From Reticulitermes lucifugus (Eukaryota > Arthropoda > Insecta > Blattodea > Rhinotermitidae), in contig JAKCWW010000008.1 of NCBI GenBank assembly GCA_026260175.1, forward strand, positions 141,861-205,860: 64,000 nucleotides of DNA, read 5' to 3'. The position numbers and the translations under genes are program-made. Within the stretch, counting starts at the first letter, position 1, and each line of letters opens with the position of its first letter. Under the pieces are notes generated by a model that was not told the DNA's origin, ran no database searches, and saw only the letters and a list, made by a program, of their open reading frames with translations. Shown here in pieces: positions 25,390-37,100 of this stretch.

Positions 25390-25450
25390 AGACTCCCATG
25401 GCGTCGAACACGGACCTACGGGGTGACGGACCGACGACTAAACGCGTTTG
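25390..25450 (-). repeat. tRNA-derived SINE head, family D (fragment)
   Basis: The minus strand reads ACCACGGCAAACGCGTTTAG, then a box-B-like GTGTTCGACGCC. It is colinear with the heads at 1-56 and 2762-2830. There is no identifiable body or tail. Confidence 0.45.
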
Positions 25451-25864
25451 CCGTGGTTCACTTATGACAATAAATACACTGTATTTTCAATTTGTATTAA
25501 TATTGTTTAAAATAGAAATTACCTGATGCTTATCAGTAAAAGTCTTCCGTATAGAATTAAAACAAATACGCCCAACCATTTACGTACGATGCGTAGGCAT
25601 AGCAGTCATTCAAGATAATCCAGTCACCTCGAAAAAGAGTCCTAACGCAAGTTCTAAGACGCGTACTTTCTTTGAGCCCTCAAACACTGTGAATATCGCT
25701 TAGGATAAAGACTGATATCCTGTTTCTTTCAGTTTTTGGGTTGTCCTGTGTAGGTTGGGGCCTTGCAATGAGTCCACTCCACTTCCAAGGAGTCCAAGCG
25801 AAAAGTTTAAAAGGATTTTGAGTTTGAGAATTTGTAAGAGGGCTGAGAAACTTAAACGTAGAAT

Positions 25865-26010
25865 AGTAGTAGTGGTAGTAGTAGTATAGTGTCACTACTG
25901 CCACTACTATTATAATGATAGATGAGCAGTAATATAGCGGCAGTAGTATTATTACTACAACTATAGTACTGGTACTACTGCTACTACTACTACTACTACT
26001 ACTACTACTA
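25865..26010. repeat. (TAG)n / (CTA)n trinucleotide microsatellite
   Basis: TAG-type units on the left (25865-25886) and a cleaner CTA run on the right (25975-26010) flank a mixed segment. The two ends are partly complementary. A Ser-rich minus-strand frame at 25680-26078 arises from the repeat and is not a gene. Confidence 0.8.
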
Positions 26011-27084
26011 ATGTTAATAAAAATTATGTATTTATTTGTGTGCTGATTGAACAGCATGATAGCGTAAGTAGAGTACAAGTAACCAACAGGCCAAATGATG
26101 ACAAGATCAAAATCTGGACGAAAAAGAAAAAAAATTATTGCAATTAATTTCAGATCACGACAAAGGTAAGAAGAAAAGAAGGGTTATGAAGGAATATAGT
26201 AATATTAAGAGCAATGATAACAATAACAACAGACAAGAATAAACACAATGTCTAACAGTTTCATTCAGACAGAATGCCTGAATAGACGAAGCCTGTATAT
26301 TAAACACACGCATTCATGAATGGGAACGAAAAAAAGTCAGATTTAATTGACAGCAATACATTCTGTTTTCCGATATTGACATATAGATGTGACGTGGTGT
26401 GTGTGTGTGTGCTTTTATGTTGTGGTTAGAGGACGTAAACAATACCACGTGTTGTGAGCACGTGGAATTCTGTGTCATCCGAACCGAACGCACATGGATA
26501 TCGAGTCGACCGACGTGCCAATCACTTCCAGCCTGTCATGTGTGCAGTTCAGTAGCCGCGTTTGTGCACTGCTGTGTAGCCTATGTATACAGGAGGCGGG
26601 GTCACGTCAGCACAATATTAATAAGATTACGGTTCAAGTATTTAGCATTACCTAGGTCAAGATCAGCGATGCCGCATACCAGCGTATGATAATACTCCTC
26701 TGTATTGGAGATTAGAGCTAAATCTATACGTTCTATTAAAACCCTTTAAAACTGAAATTTATCTAAATAACACTTAACATGTTGGTGCCTAGTGTACAGC
26801 TAATACCTAGCAACTGCATTAAAAATAACAGCACGTTAATTCTGCTTAGAGGAATAACAGCACTTTATTGTATATTACTAAACACTTAAAACACACTAGG
26901 TGGCCCAAAAGCAGAGCTTCTTATGTCGTAGGAAATGTTGCGTACAGTAACCAGCGTGCATTAAAGAGTTACACCTTACAAAGTATTTGTCAGAAAATCT
27001 AAAGGGAAGAAAGATTGTGGAAAGTTTAGGCGTAGCTGGGAAGCAAATATTAAAATTTACCTTCAGCAATAGATGAGCTGGAAT
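26011..27084. other. No gene recognised
   Basis: Contains a short GT run (26397-26411) and a 96-codon frame at 26399-26689 with normal GC content and several Cys residues. I cannot match it to a family. It overlaps the GT run at its start, which argues against a real start codon. Confidence 0.35.
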
Positions 27085-27170
27085 ATCGCAGAGTAGCTGA
27101 GAAGACACTCGGCTACTGGCCGAGAAACCTAGGAATCGTGTTTCGATTTACCTCAAGGTCAAGAGACATT
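27085..27170 (+). repeat. tRNA-derived SINE head, family C type (diverged)
   Basis: Box-A-like TAGCTGAGAAGACACTCGG is followed by box-B-like GTGTTTCGATTTACC with tRNA-like spacing. The sequence around it resembles, in the opposite orientation, the family C copies near 31975-32043. Confidence 0.4.
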
Positions 27171-27919
27171 TTCTTCTAAAAATGTTCCAGAACAGCTATA
27201 GGCCAAAAAAAGCCTCCTACTCAGTGACCGGAAATCTTTCACCGCGGGTTGTCAAGCGGTCGACGCGGAAAACAGACCACTCAGCTCCCATCTAATGACG
27301 AGTTTAAGAATGCGTGGAGCTATGTCTCCTCTTCCCCGTATAATTTCATATCGTGTACATAGCCACATTCACCGCACAGTAACAGAATTCGGCCGTGTGG
27401 AACAGAGTCATCTGTTTCAGAATACAGACCAGAGGTGGGCACTTGTCAACACTGTTCAATACTTACGGCGTACAATAAAAGCCTGTGACTTTATTGACGA
27501 ACTGAGCGACTATTAGCTTATATATGAATACATCTGTCGCACTTAGAGAGTTCAGTTTCGTGCCATCTCCTACATTCTTTTCACCACACTTCCAACAATC
27601 CAACGCCCACAGACCTCTATTTTAAAATAATAATTCGGTTTTCACATGATTCCTGTTACTGGCTCCTGTCGTAAGCCTGATAAATTCAACCTCACTGTCC
27701 CACTCATTTTAGTTTAAGATACACTTAACATTATCCTTCTAATTACGTCTCGGTTTTCTTCCAGGCATTACGACCAAAATATTTCCTTCATTTGCCCTAA
27801 TTTATGGGCCTGACAGACTCCTAGATTTGATTATTTTAATAATATAATGCAAAGGTGAGTGTTGTCAGGGAATTCTTGCTATCATTCGGTGCAGACTCGT
27901 TTGTCTGCCAGTTTGCTAT
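27171..27919. other. No gene recognised
   Basis: A 73-codon frame at 27295-27516 has no motif. The segment 27700-27790 faintly resembles the reversed 3' end of the LINE seen at 28455, but not enough to call. Confidence 0.35.
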
Positions 27920-28412
27920 CCATAAATATAAAGATCACGACATAGAGAACTGTAATTTTGCCTGTTGTTTTGTATGACTGTTGCTACGGGTGATAGTTTA
28001 TTTATGATTATTGCTTGAATAACAATTCACTTCGGTAGGAATCCTAACAATGGAGGTAAACCCCCCAGTGATAGTAGTGATGTGAATATTATAAATTTTA
28101 TTAGTGTGGTCTTGTTTGTTATAAGGGCTTGGTTAATAAATTATACTCTAGATAGTTTGATGATTGATACTACTGTTAATGCCAATGTTGTGTTAAGTTG
28201 CAAAGTATATGATTCATATATTTTCTCTTGTGGTTAGTGCAGCTAGTTTTCAACCGGTGTGGTTGATAGATAAATAATCTATAATTTTTCGCATTGAGGT
28301 CTGATTTAGACCTCCGATTGCCCCTACGAGTGTGGATATTAAAATGATTCCTGATATAAAGGTGTTGATTTCAATCAAGTATGATATTAACATCAGTGGT
28401 GCGGCTTTTTGT
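27920..28412 (-). pseudogene. nad2: Nuclear mitochondrial insertion (NUMT) of nad2
   Basis: Read on the minus strand this is the middle of mitochondrial NADH dehydrogenase subunit 2. It begins [20 protein letters not shown] and continues through [24 protein letters not shown] (TGA read as Trp), ENMWIIYFA (ATA as Met), TLALTVVSIIKLS and SLGGLPPLLGFLPKWIVIQA. Most of it reads only under the invertebrate mitochondrial code. One frame slip lies after IIYFA and a TAA lies inside the reading region, so it is a dead copy. The clean match fades at the left near 27920-27965 and at the right near 28412. Family length is about 340 residues, and roughly 160 are represented. The standard-code frame at 28250-28441 is only part of it. 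Confidence 0.9.
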
Positions 28413-28454
28413 ATTGATCTCTCACATTGTGAGAAGGACATGGGCTGAGAATGT

Positions 28455-28905
28455 TCGAGAATATAGGTGCTGAAGAAGATATTTGGGCCTAAGAGGGACG
28501 AGGTGACAGGGGAGTGGATAAGACTATATAAAGTGGAGCCTTATGCTCTGTATTTCTCGCCAAATATTATTCAGGTGATTAAATCAAGGAGAATGAAATG
28601 GACAGGATATGTAGCACTTACGAGGGACAGGAGAGGTGCATGCAGGGCCTTGGTGGCGAGACCTGAGGGAAGAGGCCACTTGGAAGATCTGGGCGTAGAT
28701 AAGACGATAATATTAAAATTGATTTTCAAGAAGTAGGATCGGGAGGCATGGACTGGATTGCTCTGGCTCAGGAAAGGGACAGATAGCGGGTGCTTGTGAA
28801 TGCGGTAACAAACATTCGGGTTCCATAAAATGATGGGAATTTCTTGATTAGCTGAGGACTTGTTAGATTCTCAGGAAGGACTCTGTTCCATGCAGTTACT
28901 GCAAA
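28455..28905 (+). pseudogene. LINE 3' coding end and 3' UTR, 5'-truncated
   Basis: The frame from 28467 reads [18 protein letters not shown], then [18 protein letters not shown]. This is the signature of the C-terminal tail of a very abundant insect LINE (usual form [17 protein letters not shown]...IIRxIKSRRMRWAGHVAR). The family sequence then continues in another frame as [20 protein letters not shown] and AQERDR, stop, RVLVNAV, so at least one frameshift and one stop have accumulated. The segment near 28838-28900 matches the known 3' UTR beginning (ATTTCTTGATTAGCTGAGGA). It starts about 45 bp from the NUMT edge. RT and endonuclease domains are absent. Confidence 0.85.
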
Positions 28906-29435
28906 GGTGGGCATTATGAATCCTCCTTATATGCATTTTTGTGACCCTCAAGGACATAAATATTCTCTTCAGTACGTTTTTCTAGAAGAGCCTCAACCTG
29001 TAATTTCTCTTAATTTGAGAGGTATAGTTTCTCGCTAGTAGGAAAAATGACATGTTAAATTACCCTTTTTATTTTACAACATTCAGGCCGGAAAACAAAA
29101 TAAGCAGAAATGACTAGTAGAAAGATTCCCACAAATTTTAAACGCCATTGAATTACTGTAAATAAAATTGTGATCTAGTCCTCCTCGTCCAAGAATATTC
29201 GAATTTTACAACAGCTGATACGGAGTTATTATCGCATCTTCACATTATGACTTTGTTCTGCATACTGATGAAAGTACATGAAAATGTAACTTGGTCTCTC
29301 TCTGCGTCACTTGGAGCACATATCCATAACGCTAAGCAGAGAATTAATTTAGAAGTGTCCACGTATCTCCTCACACAAATGACAGCAGAAGTTCTTATAT
29401 GTGGCTGACCTGTCTTGGGATGAATTAAAGTACGT
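28906..29435. other. No gene recognised
   Basis: Mixed-composition DNA between the LINE end and the SINE. I see no coding signal. Confidence 0.4.
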
Positions 29436-29721
29436 ATATAACAGTAGTTGGCCGATCCCAGTGGCCGCGCGGTCTAAGGCGTAGATGAGCGGCCGCTCGC
29501 TTGTTGGGATTGCGGGTTCGAATGCTGCCTGAGACATGGACGTCTGTCTCTTATGACTGTTGTGTGTTGTCAGGTAGAGGTCTCTGCGTCGGGCTGATCA
29601 CTCGTCCACAGAATTCCTACCGAGTGTGGTGTGTCTGAGTATGATCGTGAAGTCTAGATAGCGAGGAGACTCTGGCCCACTAGGGGCTGTTGCGCCATGG
29701 GGGGAAAATATAATAGTGGTT
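29436..29721 (+). repeat. tRNA-derived SINE, family A, complete copy
   Basis: Starts at about 29450 with GGCCGATCCCAGTGGCCGCG. Box A lies in GGTCTAAGGCG, box B is GGGTTCGAATGC near 29514, and a body of about 180 bp ends ACTAGGGGCTGTTGCGCCATGG plus a short G/A tail. The direct repeats ATATAACAGTAGTT (29436-29449) and ATATAATAGTGGTT (29708-29721) match at 12 of 14 positions and are read as the target-site duplication. This is the only gap-free full-length family A copy here and serves as the reference for those at 12420 and 54411. Transcription would be by RNA polymerase III from the internal boxes. Confidence 0.85.
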
Positions 29722-31763
29722 AACTTTACACAATAAGAAATGTATTGGGCCTAATAAAAGTGTAACTCTCATGTGTATTCCGTTTCCTAAAGCGGACTTA
29801 ACAGAGAACACCAAAATACATGAAGAAATTTACTCCACACTCTTTTCAATATGAAAGGTAACCATGGTCATTAAAATGACGCTAAGCGATCGGGTACGTC
29901 TGTGGACCGTGTTCCGCTTCTTATTCGCAGATTTCATTTAACCATATGAATAAAATTTAACACTGTGGTCTCGACGCTATTTGTTCTTTGAAGGTTTAGC
30001 TACTATATAGCACACTGTAATACTAATAAGAAAATGCCCTCCATCCCAGGCGAGTACGGTGTCTTTACGTTTGTTTCAAATATCTAAATTATAGCGCTCA
30101 TAAAAGAGGATTTTTCGTAACCCATTGATACACAATTTCACAGGAGACAGAAAAAAACTTGACAGATCCTTAATAGACGAAATTAAACATGTTACATAAT
30201 CAATTCTTTTTAATTTAGTTTAGCAATTTTTTGAAGATACAATATTTTGACAGGAGGTGTGTACGTAACCCAAATGTCTAATAATGCGGGCACCTGAATT
30301 TCACGAATTTTATGGGTTACAACAAACAACTCTTACATGAAATATAGCATATGTTTTCTTTACACCTTTACATCTTAATTTTAATATACTTTATTCAGCC
30401 AATCTAATAATAAATCGTGGCCGGTACCAATGTGGAAAAGAAATCATATTCTAATAATGTGGTCCAAGGAATATTATCGGTAATACCTTAAATAATTTTG
30501 TATGATGCTGAATTTCTTTGTTACGAGAATTCGCTTCCTCTGTTAGTCTATTATTTCATCAACTTTTAAAGCCGATTATTATAGTTGCTTAAATCTTAAC
30601 CTAATTAGAAGTAGAAATAGCTTCCGACTTTTTTCCTGGCATATTATTAAATACGAGGAAGGAAACTTTTCAACAAAATTTATAAATATTTTAGAAGTAA
30701 AATATTTTTAGATTCAAGACAATATCTAGTACCAAACACTTATTTAACACAAATTCATGAAGCTCTGAAAGAGGTCTTACAGCGTGGTCATTTTAACCTG
30801 ATAGACTAATACATTGTTTTACATCACATTCTTGCATAGAAAAGATTATGAAAACTAAAAACGGTTTAACCTATGTAATATGATTCACATAATGGAAAAT
30901 ATAAAATATGTGAAAGTTACGAATAAAGATTAAAAGCAACTTGGTGGCTTATGAAATTTTGAAATGTATTTTATTTCTGAAACTGGAGTCAGAGAAATTC
31001 TTGTGTGGATTCAAAAACTCTGACATATTTCTGATGATTTGTGGAATGGACATAACCAGATTAGTTACGCAAGATACAACACGTCTCACAAAACGAAAGT
31101 GTTACTGGCTCTATTACCTAGCGTATAATAGAAGCAGAAATAGAAGAAAATTAAACATTTACTTTCATTACAATCAACAACAAAGTGCCGAATAATTACA
31201 TTTTCTAAATTTAGAGGACTGCTTTCGGAGGAACTACGTCTGTCATGAAAATTAAAACAGCTAATACAGCCGGAACTTTTACGATCGTATGCCAACTACA
31301 GGTGACCATATTCTGTGAAGTCGTATACTGACCGTCATGAGAGATTAAAACTTTCAAAGAGTTTCAAAAACGCACTGCAGGTAAAACTTAAGAATCTTGT
31401 ACAAGGCACATTATCATAAATTTTACCGACACAATAACTACAGCTACATCAATTAAAATATCGGTATGTATATTCTACCTCTTATATGCAGCACTTAAAA
31501 TGGCCGGTGTCTCTTCTTTTATAGGGGGTAGTTTCCTTAAGGCAGTCGCTTACGTAGAAAACCTGTAAGGTGTAATACTTTGAGTTGCGACAGCCAACGC
31601 ACCAAGACTCTCCATTTAAATCTAATCCAAATAAAAATAAATTCACTTTATACAAATATTAAGACACAACGGCCATAAATAATTCTTCAGAAAACAAAAA
31701 AGGATCCTCTCAAATATGTAGGTCTAAAGTTAAAATAACGTATAAATTGTCCCTTTTTTTACC
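29722..31763. other. No gene recognised
   Basis: AT-rich. Open frames of 84 and 69 codons overlap on opposite strands near 30941-31295. No repeat was recognised. Confidence 0.45.
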
Positions 31764-32043
31764 CCATTAAGGCATATAGGCGGAGCAGAGGTATAGCTCC
31801 ACTGATTCTTAACTTCGGCATTAGAAGGGAATGATTAACTTCACGACGACCCTTCCGCCTTACCCCGGGAAATAACCTCGGGAAGAAACCCCGGGACACA
31901 TTAAAGAGGAGGCTGGGTAGGCCCCAGAGAGGATCTCTGCGGTTTTGGAGAATATAAACATCTCTTCTCCCTGCCGGGATTCAAACCCTGAATCGTCCAG
32001 CCTGTAGTTATTTGCTATACCGGCTGAGCTTATCCGGCTCCCG
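31764..32043 (-). repeat. tRNA-derived SINE, family C
   Basis: On the minus strand it starts at about 32043 with CGGGAGCCGGATAAGCTCAG (box A) and has box B GGGTTTGAATCCC near 31980. It continues through a GC-rich body containing CCCCGGG blocks and ends TGGAGCTATACCTCTGC near 31785. The same end motif occurs in the copies at 32630 and 54948. Confidence 0.7.
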
Positions 32044-32629
32044 AAATAATATGCAGATTATGATAGTCGACAAATCTTAAATACATATGGGGCGAAATCT
32101 TACGTAAGTTGCTGGGCCGGTTAGAGGTAGTGGGCAGCTAGAAAGTCAAAGACAGATGTCTCGGGTGATGCTGATGAACGAGAGAATTCGAAGCAAGCAG
32201 AGGTTACGCGTAAAACGAGAAAACAAAAGTTCGTATAAAGGAAATAGCCAGTTCTTCAAAATATTATTTGAAGGTTTTCTATGCATAAACCGACTCTACT
32301 GCACAGTGATGTCAATTGCGAATAATTCGTGGCTTCAACATGTTACGCTCCGGGGTCATATCTGGGCCTAAATCCCGTCTACCTCGATGAAGGTTCTTGT
32401 GGTGCCCTTGAGATCCTCCAGACAAATGCTGGGGTAATATTTTCTGCAAATTAGGCAGCAACTTACGAGCATCTAGTCTACTAGTTTTACTTCTTAATAA
32501 ATAAGACAATATATTATATAATACATATGATAAATAAATACGTCATCAAGAGATTAACACCATTAATTATTATAAAATTACGACTGAGTAATTATGGACT
32601 TGCATTTTTATATACCCAGAATCAACAAA
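32044..32629. other. No gene recognised
   Basis: Short overlapping frames (71 and 65 codons) at 32156-32509 lack motifs. Nothing else was seen. Confidence 0.4.
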
Positions 32630-33013
32630 CCCTTGGAGTAACGGTGTTTTCTTTCCCGGGGCAAAGAGGATAAGACCTGAATCTTAATTCTTACCTCCTT
32701 CTAGTGCCATGGGTAAGAAGTATGGAGCTAAACTTCCACTCCCCCTTATGTATTCTTGGCATGGGGCTTAATTACAAACAGAGGTAATATCACGGCTTCT
32801 TTTATTGACACTGAACACACCTGTAAGTTTATAAAATCTTAAATAAAATGTACTGGCTTCAAATTTCTGTGTAATTTTCATTTGTCTACAATTTATATCC
32901 GTAAAAAGACGTGCGAAATTTGCGGTGGAGGATAATAAAATGCCAGGCCGTGACGAGAAATGAATCCCTATTTTCCGGCAGCCCAGATCGTGGTCTGGTC
33001 ACTCTAATGACTG
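32630..33013 (-). repeat. tRNA-derived SINE, family C (longer or composite copy)
   Basis: The minus-strand head at 33013 reads CAGTCATTAGAGTGACCAGA, followed by a T-arm-like GATTCATTTCTCG. The body reaches the family C end motif (TATGGAGCTAAACTTCCACT on plus, near 32720). An AT-rich segment near 32800-32920 not seen in the other copies suggests an insertion or a different subfamily. Confidence 0.5.
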
Positions 33014-33634
33014 TTCTATACTAATAAATATTCTATTTAAAGTTTAAAATCTTTCCAACACCCATTAATACCTACGAAAGACTGACTGAAGAGCAAGGCT
33101 CCCTTCTGCAATGTTAGCAAATGTGACAGCACACATGCACTTTCGCATATGGCAGCTCTGGCGTCAATTCCTCTGAGGCCAGGTTTTGTAGTAGAGGTTT
33201 CAGTGGTTTTCCGCCCTCCAACAGTATAATGGGGCATACGTTAATAAGAATCGTGACTGCTTCATTTATACAAATAAGGTAAGCAATGCAATGTCACCTT
33301 GAAGGTTTGTAATTGCATTCATTAAATACTCAGAAAAGTATTGTGTGTGTTAATGAAACAATCAGGATGCCAGGGGGAATGTTTGTTTACCGTTTGAGGC
33401 CTGAAGTTCTTCTGCATAATACCACATTTAAATTTCATAAAATGTACTGGGACTGCATTAGAAACATTAGTCAGTTAACGCTGTAGGCCTATACAGAAAA
33501 AAATTACTGTTCAATATCAAAATCACATCACATACCCTATGAAAGGAATGCAGAATTTCTAAACTTTGAAACATTTGTCTTTTACAAGCCTATTATGCCA
33601 ATGTTTGCTCGGAGGATGGGGGGAGGGGGTTGAG
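33014..33634. other. No gene recognised
   Basis: Includes a G-rich stretch at 33613-33635 (GGATGGGGGGAGGGGG). No gene or repeat was identified. Confidence 0.4.
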
Positions 33635-33740
33635 GAAACCACAAAATACTTTAGTCAAATTAGGTAGCCACCACGCTGAAATTTGAACCAAGGCTTCTCA
33701 GATTCAAATCAGAATTACAACCCGCTTGGCAGCGAGTTTC
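33635..33740 (-). repeat. tRNA-derived SINE head, family C type (diverged)
   Basis: The minus strand reads CGCTGCCAAGCGGGTTGTAA, then GAGAAGCCTTGGTTCAAATT (box B GGTTCAAAT). The layout fits the other family C heads, but no tail was recognised. Confidence 0.35.
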
Positions 33741-33884
33741 AGCAAGATATGTATTTCCTTGTATGAAAATAAAAACATTTGGAACTGATAGCTAAACATA
33801 CACCCGCTCGATTTTAAGTGTGTACTCTTATACCTATGTGTATCTTAATGAAAAAAGGTATTACATAGAGTTAAGGAGGAAAGG

Positions 33885-34165
33885 AAGAACCTACATTGAA
33901 TAAAACGAAGAAGGCTAAATGGTTTGGTCGTATCCTGCGTAAAAACTGTCGTATAGAACACATTATTGAAGGAAATACATAAGGGACGGGAAGACTAGAA
34001 AGACGACGTAAGCAGCTAATGGATGAGTTCAAGCAAACGCGAAATTACTTGAGATTGAAAGAGAAATAACTATATCGCTCTCTGTGGAGAACTCACTTTT
34101 AAGAGACTAGGGACTTCTCGTAAGTCAGACTACGGGATGAATGAATGGGAAAAGGATGACTATCT
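33885..34165 (+). pseudogene. LINE 3' coding end, 5'-truncated
   Basis: Translates as KTKKAKWFGRILRKNCRIEH, then IIEGNT, stop, GTGRLERRRKQLMDEFKQTR and NYLRLKEK, ending with a LYRSLWRTHF-like block. This matches the common insect LINE ending RKANWIGHILRRNCLLKHVIEGK...RRRKQLLDDLKEKRGYWKLK...RTLWRTRFGRG. Stops interrupt it after IIEGNT and again after LKEK. It belongs to a different LINE subfamily from the one at 28455. Confidence 0.85.
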
Positions 34166-37100
34166 GAACACGCAGCACTAAACACTCCTTTTTATAATTC
34201 TTGTTATTTAGAGTGATAATTTTGTATTTCCTCCCTTTAAAATACAGTGGTGTCTAGGCTACATCAAATCAGGCCACAGCAGCTTCTTCCCGAATAATTC
34301 CAATTCATCTTTCACAACTCATCCAACAATTCAGCGCTATGTAAGGCAAGCAGGTAATAAACTGTAGTTAAATAAACCGAGAATCAAATTATTCCTTACG
34401 GTTAAGTAAAATACAGTTGTGCTACTGAGACAAGGGGCTTAAACCGCGTTTGGTTATAAAACATAACCTAAAAACTTTAAGAAACCAATCCCCACACACT
34501 GTTTCGGAAGAAAATTGAAATTATCATGATATAGGCCAATAGTCGTCTCTCACCGCTAGTGCCAACTGTGGAAAAAAGCTGCAATATTCAAGAGAAATTA
34601 TAAAACATAAGTACCAACCACATTTTATCGGACAGGCTTTACCACTACTTTCTAACTTTCTTGCTGATCCGGAGAACACATATGGAAGACATTTTTAAAC
34701 TAGGTCGTTCGAGTGGAATTGCCGGACACTTCACGCAAGCCGAGTCCTCATATTCCCTATACTTTCTGCCAGTTTCAATTAGCAAGGTCTTAGCTTCTTC
34801 CCAAGCTATCCGAGGACATTCTTGATTGGCGGGTTGGCGAGTTTATAGTTTCAGATTTTTCTAAAGGACTCTCCTTTAGATTGTGCCTGTGTTCTCGTAG
34901 CCGCAGGTGCGTCACCAGTATGGCTTCTGGTAATTCGTAAGTAGTGCTATAGTTACAACATATTATCTAGAAACAATAGTTTTTGATTTCTTAAAAAGCA
35001 TAATTTTTGTTCGACGGACATGCTTATTGGCTTTTACATTATTAACACAATGCAATAAGTCATGTGACCTGTTGGGAATCTTTCTCATGAACTAAACTCT
35101 AAGTTTATGCTATGTTTTAAAGATTTTACACTTTTATTAAAATTTTTGGCCATGCAGAATTAAGCATTACAATCCTTCGAAACGTCGGGAACTATTTACC
35201 TAACTACACAGCATAATGTCGCAAGACACTTCAGTCTTAAGCAACATCGCTGTGAGAAACTCACGTCTCTTCTTAATATCCTAACATTGTAATAATCTGC
35301 ATATCCAAATCAGCGGGTTCCTCGCCAAGCATTCACCCAAAGATGGGAATAGACCCAGATAACAAAATCTTGTGTTTGCCTTTGAGTACGAAACGATGGG
35401 CAGAGTTTGAACATCGAGCAGTCCTTAAGTGTAATACAGCAGCGTCAGAAGTCTTCAGAATTGAATTCGTTGACAATGTTTCGGATAAATATATTCTCTA
35501 CCTCTTCGTAGTTAAAGTGACTGGGGTAACAGGCAACTGAACCAAGAAAGGGAGGAGTCTTCCTCGAAGAGCAAGGCGAAGTTCCTCGTTACGTCACATC
35601 ATTCCTGCATACGTAAAGAATATTTCGACTCGAAAAAGGGTGCCATAAACAATAACTGGAAACGTGCTTATACTAACGGGTTTGGTCTTTTCGGCTGAAG
35701 AAACTGACCTGTTCAAAAAAGGGTTGTTACTACAGGTAGGAGGGGTGAATATTGTGAGGATATCATTTGCTTATGTATGCAAAGTGACAGGATAGATGCC
35801 ACTCATGGCAAAGGAAAGGGGGAGAGAAGATAGTCATGTCTGGGCTAATACGAATGTTGAACATGACATACTGAAGAAAACTGCAATTTTAAGGCAATAG
35901 TACAAGACAGAAGTGAGAAAAGACACTATCAAGAGACAGTGCAGAAAGTAAAATCAGAAAACACGTGGGCTAAGGACGGGAGAGGAAATTATACAAATAG
36001 ACACAAGAATTGCGGCGGAAGGTTCCTCTGAAACGTCGATACAAGCACATAAAGGCAGGATCACTATCAAAAATAAATCGATGTCAAAAGTTTATTAATT
36101 TTTATGCTGCACTAACAAAGATTTGTCTAATTTAGTGCTTAATTCTACACTAAAATGATTGTAAAATGCTTAGCCTAAATAGGAAAATAGGCCATCTTTT
36201 ACGTAAGGACCATTAGCCTTAAGTAAAAAACAGTTACTCGTAAAATTTGTTATATGTATAAATTATGAAGTTTCAGTAAAAGTTAAGTACATTTTCTGTA
36301 TGATCAATACACATGTTTTAACTTTCCCTATAAGAGCGTAATTAAAAGTTTGAAATTTCATGGACGGAAGATATTTACATTTAAAAGTTATAACAACCTA
36401 CATACTTGTATATGAGGAAGAGTTCTTTGTTTTGCCGATTCTGTGCCATAAATTTCTAAAACTTTCCTTCGTGCCAAAATAATAGCGTATGTGAAACACC
36501 GTAAAACTTGTGCTCATCCTTTGTTAAAATATGTTGTTTCCAACTTTTTTTTGCGAGTATTCAGAAAGCTGAATTATAATGCAAATCCGATATCCTAACA
36601 ATATAGTTTCTAGGCCCCTGGCGCAAATGGTTATGCATTTTCTAATGAAAAAACTTTTTAACCATGTATCATCAGTAGTATTTCAGTCCAGGCGTAGGCA
36701 TATTTTTTGTTCACAAGTATAATAATTAGAGAATGCCTTCTTAGGTGCGTAGCGAGCTTCTGTCGTTAACTCCTACGGAACACACCAATTCCTCTCACGA
36801 GAAAGGAACTGACTAAAATTTTAATTTCGAAGCGCTGTACACCAGAGAGCTGTGTCGAATAAGGTTGACGCTTTAAGGCCCATAATGTGGGAGACAGGTA
36901 AGAATAAATTTCGGTTTAAATACTCTGAATGAGAAGCACTTTTACCACAAAAGACTTCGGTGTGTTCAGAAAATGTATTAATATAACCAAACTGGACTAT
37001 TTGTAATTACTGAATATGCTCTCGCTGAAGCAATAAGTATTTATTATTAACCACTGAAAGAATAAATTCTATATGTATGATATATGAAAATTTATTTCCT

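Noticed and set aside
25680-26078. 132-codon minus-strand frame with poly-Ser
   Set aside because: Driven by the trinucleotide microsatellite; no other protein-like feature.
28250-28441. 63-codon frame as a nuclear gene
   Set aside because: It is the standard-code portion of the nad2 NUMT and ends at a mitochondrial Trp codon (TGA).
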